In this document: positions 9,738 through 20,308 of the stretch, in pieces | Position numbering within the stretch: the stretch's first letter is position 1 | Layout: each line of letters opens with the position of its first letter | Assembly: GCA_018417955.1 (NCBI GenBank) | Contig: JACTVC010000017.1 | Coordinates: 1,199,563-1,263,562, forward strand | Length of the DNA stretch: 64,000 bases | DNA from: Laccaria trichodermophora | Taxonomy: Eukaryota; Basidiomycota; Agaricomycetes; Agaricales; Hydnangiaceae | Direction of reading: 5' to 3' | Notes under the pieces: generated by a model | Seen by the model: the letters and a program-made list of their open reading frames with translations, nothing else | Databases searched by the model: none | Told to the model about the DNA's origin: nothing | Made by a program: the position numbers and the translations under genes

Positions 9738-12700
9738 ACTACCTGCCCTTTCAAATAGTTAGTCTTGAATGTAATTCCTTAGAGAGTACAAAGTGTGAAT
9801 GATTTGCCAGCTGTTTGGCTGCAGTCAGTTTGCCTGAAACATCAGGTCATACCTACATAGATAATAGGAGACTACAATATAATATATAAGATAAGCAGAC
9901 CACAAACTTTTGTAATGAAAAAGCAGACACTACAAACTTTTATAATGAAAAAAGCGGACACTACAAGCCTTTGTAATGAAAAAAGCGAACACTACAAACT
10001 TTTGTAGTCCAAAAAGCGCACACTACAAACTTTGTAATGAAAAAAGCGCACAGTAGTAATTTTGTAGTGAACCCAAACAGAAGACTACAAACTTTTGTAA
10101 TGAAAAAAGCGCACACTAGTAATTTTGTAGTGAACACAAGCAAAAGACTACAAACCTTTGTAATGAAAAAAGCGCACACTACAAACTTTTGTAGTGAACC
10201 CAAGCAGAAGACTACAAACTTTTGTAATGAAAAAAGCGCACACTAGTAATTTTGTAGTGAACACAAGCAAAAGACTACAAACCTTTGTAATGAAAAAAGC
10301 GCACACTACAAACTTTTGTAGTCTAAAAAAGCGCACACTAGTAATTCTGTAGTGAACACAAGCAGAAGACTACAAACTTTTGTAATGAAAAAAGCGCACA
10401 CTACAAACTTTTGTAGTCTAAAAAAGCGGAGACTACAAACTGATATTATGTAATGAATTTCCTAATTGGGAAATATGCGAACATCGTCATGAACAGTGAC
10501 AAAACTAAGCTAGCCTACTAACTCTTCTGGCCCAAAGAGCGTGGGAAACAGTTCCCAACCTAAATGCGCACTGTGCCTGACATTAGGTGTGGCAGAAAAA
10601 AGTGTAACGCTTTTCCTGATTAGGAAATGGCCCAATTAGGAAATAGTGCGCACATCGTCATTAACAATGACAACACCAAGCTAGCCACTAACTCTTCTGG
10701 CCCAAAGAGCGTGGGAAATATTTCCTGACCTAAATGCGCACTGTGCCTGACATCAGGTGTGGCAGAAAAAAGTGTAACGCTTTTCCTGATTAGGAAATGG
10801 CCCAATTAGGAAATAGTGCGCACATCGTCATTAACAATGACAACACTAAGCTAGCCACTAACTCTTCTGGCCCAAAAAGCGTGGGAAACAGTTCCCGACC
10901 TAAATGCGCACTGTGCCTGACATCAGGTGTGGCAGAAAAAAGTGTAACGCTTTTCCCAATTAGGAAATGGCCCAATTAGGAAATAGTGCGCACATCAAAG
11001 CGCACACTACAAAGTTTTCTAATCATACTTCTCTTTTCTAATGAAAAAAGCGGACACTACAATTTTTGTAGCCTTACTTTGGTTAAAGCTATTGGTAAAT
11101 ATATGTAAACAAACTTCGAAATGGGGGTTTTCTGCCTTCCTCTGCATAGATTATGGTTCCTGTGATATTTTAAGCATCTATCCCATTAATTTCTTTTTCA
11201 TTTAGCATAGCCACACCTTCCATATTTAGAAATTCACACTGGATCCTGAGAACAGCACCTTAAACATCAAACAACATGGTATGGTATGGGAGTGGGGTAC
11301 CATGGTATGGTATAAGGGTGCAATACCATGGTATAGTATGGTATGGTATGGGGGTGCAATACCATGGTATGGTATGGTGAGGGTGCAATACCATGGTATG
11401 GTATGGTATGGGGGTGCAATACCATGGTATGGTATGAGATGGCAATACCATGGTGTGGTATGGTGAGGGTGCAATACCATGGTATGGTATGAGATGGCAA
11501 TACCATGGTGTGGTATGGTGAGGGTGCAATACCATGGTATGGTATGAGATGGCAATACCATGGTGTGGTATGGTGAGGGTGCAATACCATGGTATGGTAT
11601 GAGATGGCAATACCATGGTGTGGTATGGTGAGGGTGCAATACCATGGTATGGTATGAGATGGCAATACCATGGTGTGGTATGGTGAGGGTGCAATACCAT
11701 GGTATGGTATGAGATGGCAATACCATAGTATGGTATGGTGAGGGGGCAATACCATGGTATGGTATGAGATGGCAATACCATAGTATGGTATGGTGTGAGA
11801 TGGCAATACCATAGTATGGTATGGTGAGGGGGCAATACCATAGTTTGGTATGAATAGTTGTGGTATGGTATGAATGGTTGTGGTATGACATGTGATATGA
11901 ATAAGGCTGAACATAGTATCATGGTTTTGGGAGGCCATGGCCAACAGGAGCTTCCTTAATCTGTACCCCTGGCTCTCCAATTGACAAGACTTTGGATTGG
12001 ACCAAATATTTTGATAATGACAACTTTGGTCAAATTCTCAGAACAACAATACTTTGATTCCATCATATGTAGTTTTCAAATAGTAAATATATACACATAC
12101 TTCTTTGACAGCAACAGCATGGCACTTTTTGAATCCAAATTTCAGGCTTTTGAAATGAATCATCTGTGAAGGGTACTTAATGTAGTTGATTAGTTGAAGT
12201 GCATATTTCAGCCTAGGCTGTTGGATAATAATTTAGCTCAAGTCCATGCTTTTGCAATGCATGGTATCATGCATGGTCCAGGACTATAGCCAATACACAA
12301 AATGTTTTCTTTTCTTTGTTTCTCAAATACTGATGCAGCATTGATTTATTTGTGATGAATATTGTTCTAATTGTAATTGAAAGGACTGGGAAAGATATGT
12401 ATCAATAAATGGCTTTTGATGCATGGAAAAAGCTGGGATTAAGCTCATTTGAACTGATTTTCAAAGGATGGATTTGACTATATAGCCTCCATTTGTATCT
12501 TAAAATCTTGGGAAAAACATCAAGAAGCTTTCCACAAAAAATGGCACCCAATGGACCAGTATTGCAGCCTGCAGAAAGAATTTATATATTTTGAAAAAGG
12601 ACCCCAGACACCCTGGTATGATGGTATGGTATGGTATGGTATGATGGTATGGTATGGCATGGTATGGTATGGCATGGTATGGTATGAGGTGACATGGTAT

Positions 12701-12861
12701 GGTATGGTAACATGGTATTGGTATGGTATGGGTTTTCCATACCATGGTACCATGGTATTGGTATGTGCTCTTATACCACCCTTGGAATGGGTACCATGGA
12801 GGTCCCCTAAATCAAAGAATTCATATACCTCACAGGTACCCTAAAATGGGTGACTGAAGTG
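9738..12861 (-). repeat. Right arm of palindrome 1
   Basis: This is the reverse copy of 6258-9620. It contains mirror blocks of the 127-bp repeats (9888-10444), the 170-bp repeats (10464-10998), the TACCAT array (11274-11904) and the unique AT-rich segment (about 11915-12500). It ends GGGTGACTGAAGTG. Confidence 0.9.
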
Positions 12862-12869
12862 AGATTTCT
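12862..12869. repeat. 8-bp target duplication AGATTTCT (right copy)
   Basis: This is the direct repeat of 6250-6257 flanking the palindrome. See the left copy. Confidence 0.9.
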
Positions 12870-15800
12870 TCATCTCGAGGCTGATTTACCCCAATATTCA
12901 GGTCGTGTAAGTGTCCTTCGTCTCGAGGTTTGTTCATAGTAACACCTGGGTCATGCAGATACCCGACTACTTCCCCCCCTAGAACGTACCATGGGAGAAG
13001 GTTGACCACGGTGGTGGTTAAGGAGGAGGCAGTCATCATGTCTTGACTCTCCATGCCTAAGGTAACAGTAAAAGGCTGGATGGGGGCCTCGTTCGAAGCC
13101 ACGAAATCTGAGTGCTGTTTCGCGCTACGCTTAGGTTCTGTGCGTGCTACAGCCTTCCTATGAATGAAGAACACCGTCGTGTATGCTACTAGTACTTCAA
13201 TCGCTAGATTGTCGCGCCGAGCTGAGGCGGCGAGTATTACGCGCCCAAATAATTCGCGATGTTCATTGATGAACCTGATGACACTTCGTTCGCTTACGGC
13301 TTGAAGATCCTCAACGGGTTTCGTTATTTTCGCAGGAGTTTGTTCCAAAACCCCAGTGACTAGAGATAGTCCTTTGCTTTTCCTTTTTTCGTGATGTCTA
13401 ATTCCTCGCCAGTCATGGTGAACTTGAAGGGCCAGCACTCGATGATAAGTCGCAATCGGTAACGCTTCGGTTTGGTTAATAACCTCGTGCATTTTGACGG
13501 CGATGCTATCGCGCTTTATAGCAGCGAACGTTTCTTCTTCATTTTCATCGGGATCTGATTCTCCATGAATCTCATGAATAGCATTCCAGGGAACGTTACT
13601 CTTCCCCGAAGGCGGGCATTCCCAAAGGATGTGTTTGGAGCGGGCGCAAATGCACTCTTCGCGAGGCAAGTCTGGGTGTCTGTTAGACTTATCCTGTCCG
13701 CCGATTGCTCCTTTCCTTGTCCTGATAAGTGGGAATTCCTTTCCAGTCATGGTTATAGGCCCCCCAGCCCAGAACAATTGGTTGAAGGGCTTAGCTTCAG
13801 TATTGCTAGCAAGACCCGTGTATCTTCCCTTGTCTGCTTCCTTACTATGGGTGTAGGGTCGTCTTTCATCTTTCGTAATACTAAGTTCTGCATTCGTAGC
13901 ACACGCGGCATGCGAATGATTACAACTGTAGCTTGGCATAGATCTCTTGCGGTACTCGACTTGTAGCCAGGAAACTGGCAACCTCCGAATGCGAATTCGA
14001 TTAACTTGGGCACGTTTTTCATTTATGAAATGGACTCTAAATCCGGTAATCATAATGTCGCAATGATATATAGGGAAGGCATGATTCGGAGTTGGTAATG
14101 TTTCCCGCCAGTGTTGAGCATAGGAGGTCCTCGATCTCGGGCTTAGTTTGCGCAAGTTGGATGCCACAGGCGCCCTGAAGCAATCCGAGGTGATGGTAGT
14201 AGTAGACATCAACAGCCCGGCTCTCATGGTCGTTGTATTGTTCGAGGGTGATCTGATCGCAAAACTGATGATCCTTGCTGGTTTCGATAATTGCTGCACA
14301 GAACCGTATTTCGATTCGTAAACATGTATAGAGTTCAGTACTAGAAGGTTCACGAATCTTCCTATACTCTGACCTCTATTTGCAGCGGGGTTGCGCGCAA
14401 AGTTCAGCCTTACGGTAGGAGCCGACGGGCCTTTCGAGACTTCGGACCCTTCCTTCTTCCATAAGTAATGAGGGGTCAAAGGTTGACACTGCAAGATTAC
14501 AAGGGAAGTTGTTTCATCTTGAAATATTGTCCGGTTGGGCTCAATAAGAGTTTCGACGTAGATCAGGGAGTTGATAAGAAGATGGGAGTATCGCTTCTCT
14601 CGAGTTTGTTCTCGAGCACTTCTTCGTTTCTGAATCCTTCCATCAATTCTTTGAAGCCCTATCCAATGCGATACTTGCAGATTCATGAAGCCTTCGGGGA
14701 TTGGACCATAACACCCCTCCTTAGTCTGTAAATTCTTCATAGAACATTTCGATAATACTGTCGGACCTTGTCGTGGCAAGTGATAGGTAGGCGGTAACTC
14801 CGTTTGATTTAAATGAGGAGTTAGTAATTGTCGAAGGGAGTAGTCATAATTCAATAGGGGGTGGTCCCATTTTTGTATGGCCTTGGGCATTATATTATGT
14901 TCAACTCCATTAGAGGTCTCGAGTTTAGTAAAAGAGGCTGGAGTTTCCTCGACCAGTAGGTTGGGTCGAGGAAGGATCTCGCTTTGATCCTCGCTTCTGT
15001 TAAGTTCGGGGTTATTTGCGCTCTTTAAGACTGCAGTCATTTTGTTTGCGCTTCTGCAAGACGCGTGCATTCTATTCGCGCCTTTTGTGGCAGCGGGGTA
15101 GGAAGACAGTCTTATCAGGATGGGGCCTATTGCGAGTGGACTCGGTAATCTTGTACTCGTCAATGGTTTAAGACAGTCTTCCTTATGGGGAGAGTCACGG
15201 GGGTCTACTCTTTCTCTTTCCGTCTTAGCCAGTTCTGATTCCAACTCATGTAGTCGTGTGGTTTGAATAGAGGTTAAGGTCGTATGACGCTGTAGTATGC
15301 GGTGAGACGTATAAGCCCATGTGAAGCTTCCCCATTCTTGGTCATGGAAGTATATCACCAGGACTTGAGGTGTATGATTCTTCGTGGAAACTATCTGGGA
15401 AGCTTCCAAAAGAGGGCTCCATTCAACCACGCAAGAAACGTCTGAATTGGAGCATCCTGCTAAATGTTGCTTTCGACAGACTTTTACTTGTTCCAATAGC
15501 GTTAGATTATTGCATACTAAAACATCCTTAACAGCGGTAAGGATGGGAATTTCAAAGGTATGATTCGTTGGTATAGCGACGTGTTGTATCCAGACCTGTA
15601 GATCCTTGATGACCCCGAAGATCCGGAATTCTTCCTTTCCAATTTGACTGTACGAAGATGTTTGGGTTCCATCATTCAGAACCTTGGATTGAGTAGCCGC
15701 GCTGGGGGCTGCGAGCCAATCGGGGTCGGCAAGGCAAACTTCCCGGGTAATCTTATCGGCGGCCTTTGTATTGAGGTAGTTCCCGTAATTCTGAGAGATT

Positions 15801-18800
15801 GTAGGGTTTGGGGACGCTCCTTCTGAAGTTATAACATCTAAGTAATGGGGACACGTAAAGATCGGTTTGGACACCTTCGTAATGATGGGGTTTGCAAGTA
15901 AGAGGACTTTAACGTCCCAGCGTATCGTATGAGACTGGAACGTAACCTCGCGCTCTTCTGCCATCATCTCTAGTTCCCTTTCCTTCTCGATTCGATTTAG
16001 CAGGGAGGCTAAGGTTTTGTCACTTTTGATTCTAGTATGTATGACCGCGCACAAGGCAGCGAACTGATTCAAGTTGGTGGCGTAAAGTTTCTGAGCAATT
16101 TTGTAGGAGGTCTTTGGCTCAGGATATTTCGCGCTCTCGTGAGCAGCAATGGTTAAGGCCGCGACTTCGTGGGGTGAGGGCGTCCGTTTATCATCTTGTG
16201 AGGTCCCTAGGCTCGGAGATGTTCTTCCCTGAGTCAGGATATCTAAGGAATGGAGACTCATGAGCGTGGGCCTCGATACGGATATGAGGGCGTGGTAGAT
16301 GAGGACAATGTTCTCAATGTCCCAGATATTCGCACAGGACTCAATTAAGTCTTCACGCTCTACCGTCGCTGTTCCTGAATCGCATTCTCCTTCATTATGA
16401 CTTGGCAAAGACGCTCGCATCTCGACTTCTCCGAACTCTCCTTGGGTAGCTGTGCCTACAGTTACAAGCCGTTTCGCGGTGACGGTGGAAGGTTCCCAGG
16501 TCTTATTGGTGGAAACAGTTGTTTCTGGATGGTTCGCGCTCCTGGGAGCTGCGGTTATTTTGGTTGAGCCCTTACTGGGTCTAGGCTTTCGATTCGAGCT
16601 TTGAGGAGCAATGGGATCCGGGAACCTGCCCACTAGGTTAATGTCGGTCAGCAAGTGGGGTCTTAGATGTTCAGGACTGGATAACGGAGAGAGATTGTCG
16701 CTCGTGAAAGCGATAGCATCCAAGTCAGGTTTATTCATAGTAGTTACTCCTTTTCCCTTTCCCCTCTTAGTCGTTGAAGTCATGAGTTGATTTTTAACGG
16801 AGACGATGATGTCGCAGAGCCTGTGACTAAGGTTGTCATTTCTAGCATAAGGAGCTGTCGAACTCGTTATGCGAGGAGGCAGGGAGGCTTGCCAGTGGGC
16901 ACCTGGATTAAACAATGATGGTTGACATCTAGAGAGTTGCCAGGTCATGTGGCTGAGGTCGCTATCCTTTATGATAGGGGCTATCGAAGTTATCGAGAGA
17001 GGTAGTGGAAAGATCTGTTCACGACCGCCTGGCTTGAACGGTGGCAGTCGATGATTAGGGCGTTGACGGGGAGGAAATTCCCCAGAAGGTACAATCGCTA
17101 GATCTGTCGGGATCTGGGAGTTCTTAAGTAAGGAAATTGCCGAATCGACACTCATCGCAGTCGGGTCGTGATTCTCGAGAGCAGCGAGCATATGCGCTAA
17201 CGAGGATGGGTAAGGAGTAGATCCAACATCCACTATGGCCAGGTCGTCATCTTTGAAAGCAGCAGGTATACACGCAATCGTGGAAGGGGAACGTGTAGAG
17301 TTGGCATTCATCATGGCTGAGTCTTTACCCCCAGAAGCAGCGTGTGGTCGCGCTATGGTAGGTACGGAGGGTACAGGAACGATGTTTGCTTTCATGGCCT
17401 GGATATTATCCTCAAAAGCAGCGGTTATACGCGCTATCGTGTATAGGGAAGACATGGGGTCGACATTCATCTTAGCTAGGTCGTTACTCTCATAGACAAC
17501 GAGTATTCGTTTTAGCGTGGATGCAGGAGATATCGAGTAGTTGTCCGTCGTATCCAGGTGATTATTCTCAAAGGCGGCGGGTAATCGCATCATTGAGGGT
17601 ACGGGAATGGTCTGCGTAGTTCGATGGATTGCTGCCTCTTCTTCATGCAGGGTAGTTGGGGATGAGGAGTTGTTGATCCGCCAAGGGATACTGACTCCCT
17701 CGACCGCTGCGAGAGTTCGTGCTGATGAGGTTTCCAGGGGTGGTTGACTGGTTGGATCAACGGTAGGCTCGTTTTTGCTCAGTTGAGGGTTTGTCTGCGA
17801 GAGGGAGTTCCAGTTTTCAAAATCCTGACGTCGGCAGTTCTTCATGCAACTGCTGCGGGCATAGCCCAAGTTGGTTGGGAGAGTTTGATTCTTTGACGAT
17901 GTCCGGATTACTGAAAGCTGAGAACCGTTGCTCGACATAACCGAAGCGTTACCCTCGAAAGCGGCGGGTGATTGCGCTATCGAAGGAGTGGGGAAAGCAG
18001 AGCCATCATCTGTTGTGACCGAGCCGTTAACCTGAAGAATGGCGGGCGTATACACCAATGTGGATAGGGGAGGGGCAAAGCCATCATCCGTCGTGGCTAG
18101 ATCATCCTCGAAGGCTACAGGTGTATACGCTAACGAAAATAGGGGGAGTGAAGGGGTGTCGTCCATCAAAGTTGAATCATTACCCTCGGAAGCAGCGGTC
18201 ATTCGCGCTACTGAGGGTATGGGAGTGTAGCATGTGGCATGGGAAGATAGATGGTTTGTGGCCTCATCTTCACGCAATCGGGGGCTTGTGTCTATGATAG
18301 GGTGATGACAGAATGGAAATCTCCCAGGGAGTACGATCACTCTGCTTGGCTGCAATAGGGATTCCTGGCCTTCAAGGTCTTGCCGATGGCGGTTCCTCGC
18401 GCAACTGCTGCGGGCATAGCTCGTATTGGTGGGGAGAGGCAGTTTCTTTGACATTGTCGAGGTTATTGAAGGCTGTGAGCTGTAGTCTGTCGTAACCGAG
18501 TCGTGGTCCTCGAGAACAGCAGGTATTCGCACTATCATGGGTCTAGGAACGGCGAGGGCGCTTTGATAGTTCATTGTCTTGTCTTTACATAGAGTAGTTG
18601 AGGATGGAGAACTGTCGGTCAACTGAGTAGTGTAGTTGCCCTCGAAAGCTGCGAGATTTCGCGCTATCAAGAGTAAAGGATCACTACGAGAGGAGGAATC
18701 GACTTCAATGTCAAGCTCTTCTGCCCTCAATACTCCCTTCCCTTTTTCCCTAGCTCCTGTCGACGCTACGATTTCACAACTAGTAGATTGGATGGAGTGG

Positions 18801-20245
18801 TGGAATTCGGTCCAGTGGCAGTAGTCATTGGTAGGGTAGGTCATCAATTTCGTCGAATAGGACGGTGAGGTGGTTTGCCCACAGACGCCTGGTTTAAACG
18901 GTGGCGATTGGTGATTAGGGCGATAACAGAATGGGAATTCTTCAGGAAATATCACCATTGAGCTTGCCAGCGAGGGGGAACTCCAGCCTTCGAAGCCCTG
19001 ATAACGGCAGTTTTTCACGCAACTGCGACGGGCATAGCTTGTGTTGGTTGTGAGAGGTCGTTTCGACATGGTCGGGGTTGTCAACGGCGTGAAGCCGTTA
19101 TCTGTCTTAGCCAGGTGATTACCTCCGAAAGCAGCGGGTGGTCGCGCTATCATGGGTGTGGAAGATGTAGAGTCGATGCTCATCATGGCTGGGTTGTTAT
19201 CTTCGAGAGCAGCGGACATACGCGCTAACGCGGACATGGGCGAGGCTCGGGAGGTTTGGTGGTTTGTGATCTCATCTTCGTGCGGTGCATTCGAGGTCGA
19301 GGAGTTGTCGAACAGCCGAGTGGCGCTGTCACCCTCGAAAGCTGCGAGATTTCGCGCTAACGAGGTTCCCGGGATGAATTGGCTGGCTGGGTCGATGGTT
19401 GACTCGTCTTTGCCCAATCGAGGACTTGCATGGGCGATACGGTAATGTCTGAATGGGAATCGGTTGGAGAATACGACTGCTTGGCTCCGCTGTGAGGTGG
19501 GATTCCGGTCTTCAAGGTCCTGATGATGGCGGTTCTTCGTGCAACTATAGCAGGCATAGCTCGTGTAGATTGGGAGAGATTGTTTTCTTGACGTTGTCAG
19601 GGTTATTGAAGACTGTGAGCCGTTGTCTGTCGTAACCGAGTCCTGACCCTCGAAAGCGGCGGGTATTCGCGCTAACATGGGCAAGGGAGATGTGGAGCCG
19701 TTGCCCTCGAAAGCAGCGGGTATTCGCGCTAAGGAGGGTGTGGGATCATCGTGCAAGACGTGGTCAACGGTTTTCTCACCAGTGTTAAGGTTTAGGTTTA
19801 CCTGGGAGCCGGGAATTCTGGAAGGCGTCGTGAGTTGACAGGATCTGTCAATCAGACTTGCCTTATGTAGTTTCTCCGGGTCTCTGCACTCCAGGACTTC
19901 GTCTTGATGAAGTCCGCGGTGCCCCCACCATTGTGAAACCGAAGGGCTGATCGGGACTTCTCGACGAAGGCGTGAGTGCGAGATGGCGGCGGAGAATATT
20001 CGGGGTACGCGAGAGAGTGTTTGTAACGTGGTGCCGCGAGGCGATACCACGTTGAGAATATCCTGTGACCCAGGAACTGGGGCGCGGTCACCCGGCGCAG
20101 GACTCTTGTATCCCGGAGGGGAGGCATAAGGTTGCCTAGCCGTATAGAAAAGGGGTGACTCCGTCCACATGTAAAGTATAATGTGGTTGCAAAGTGAGTA
20201 TATTTGTTGTGAATGCAACGCTACACAGAGCAGTGACAAATACAA
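12862..20245 (-). CDS. LTR-element giant ORF, N-terminal part (repeat-rich)
   Basis: The frame opens inside the 5' LTR (ATG at 20245) and runs open for about 2,460 codons to the palindrome insertion. Residues from about 150 to 1150 contain some twenty copies of a roughly 24-aa unit of the form ARIPAAFEGNDS..TDxGS. At intervals come a cysteine-containing unit, YARSSCxKNCRxQDFE, and RFPFCHxP / PPFKPG units. Near the C-terminal side is a Cys/His cluster, ECICARSKHILWEC, that could bind zinc but fits no knuckle family exactly. No RT or integrase motif was seen. In the DNA the repeat appears as CTCGAAAGCAGCGGGTATTC followed by GCGCTA (+ strand). Product unknown; it could be a Gag-like or structural protein. 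Confidence 0.65.
19913..19930 (-). other. Primer-binding site
   Basis: On the - strand the 5' LTR ends in ACA and, one base later, TGGTGGGGGCACCGCGG begins. That is the position and TGG start expected of a tRNA primer-binding site. I did not assign the tRNA. The same motif with the same spacing recurs at about 47183-47203 in an LTR remnant. Confidence 0.65.
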
Positions 20246-20303
20246 GTAAATATGATGGTTCTAAGTCACACAAGAAGTATACTTATACTACCATGCCGTT
20301 ACA
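19932..20303 (-). repeat. 5' LTR (right)
   Basis: This is the 372-bp twin of 1854-2225. The long ORF starts within it (20245), so translation would begin in the LTR-derived leader. Confidence 0.95.
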
Positions 20304-20308
20304 ATGCT
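20304..20308. repeat. Target-site duplication ATGCT (right copy)
   Basis: This is the direct repeat of 1849-1853. It belongs to the KDZ gene and is read as part of SMLDS in the intact frame. Confidence 0.95.

Larger units (their letters stand above)
6258..12861. mobile_element. 6.6-kb palindromic foldback transposon
   Basis: The element is one long inverted repeat. The left arm 6258-9620 matches the right arm 9738-12861 in reverse, around a 117-bp spacer. Ends are CACTTCAGTCACCC and its reverse complement GGGTGACTGAAGTG, flanked by an 8-bp duplication. The arms hold blocks in mirror order: TACCAT satellites, unique AT-rich sequence, a TACCATGG-type array, 170-bp repeats, 127-bp TGTAGT repeats and a single-copy core. 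No transposase gene is present; open frames in it (for example 237 aa at 7124-7837) are satellite read-through. It is inserted in the LTR-element ORF and must be mobilised in trans by a hAT- or KDZ-like enzyme. Confidence 0.9.
1854..20303 (-). mobile_element. LTR element with giant ORF, no recognisable RT
   Basis: Two 372-bp LTRs (1854-2225 and 19932-20303) start TG, end CA and differ at only two positions that I could find, both A/G differences. A 5-bp ATGCT duplication flanks the element. The primer-binding site at 19913-19930 and the purine run at 2226-2238 place transcription on the - strand. Without the nested palindrome the element is about 11.8 kb. Its interior is one long frame of about 3,600 codons broken by one TGA. 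I found no reverse transcriptase, integrase or protease motif, so this is best described as a large non-autonomous (LARD-like) element moved by a relative. It sits inside a KDZ transposase gene. Confidence 0.9.

Noticed and set aside
6258..12861. Palindrome as an assembly artefact (folded read)
   Set aside because: A 117-bp single-copy spacer, different unit numbers in the arms and an 8-bp duplication that restores an ORF speak for a real insertion; long reads would settle it.
13565..19635. Several + strand frames of 60-133 aa
   Set aside because: They lie opposite the giant - strand ORF and show no domain; shadows.
12862..20245. Gypsy or Copia polyprotein
   Set aside because: I looked for RT (YxDD / FIDD), RNase H, protease (DTGA/DSGA) and integrase (HHCC, DDE) motifs and saw none.
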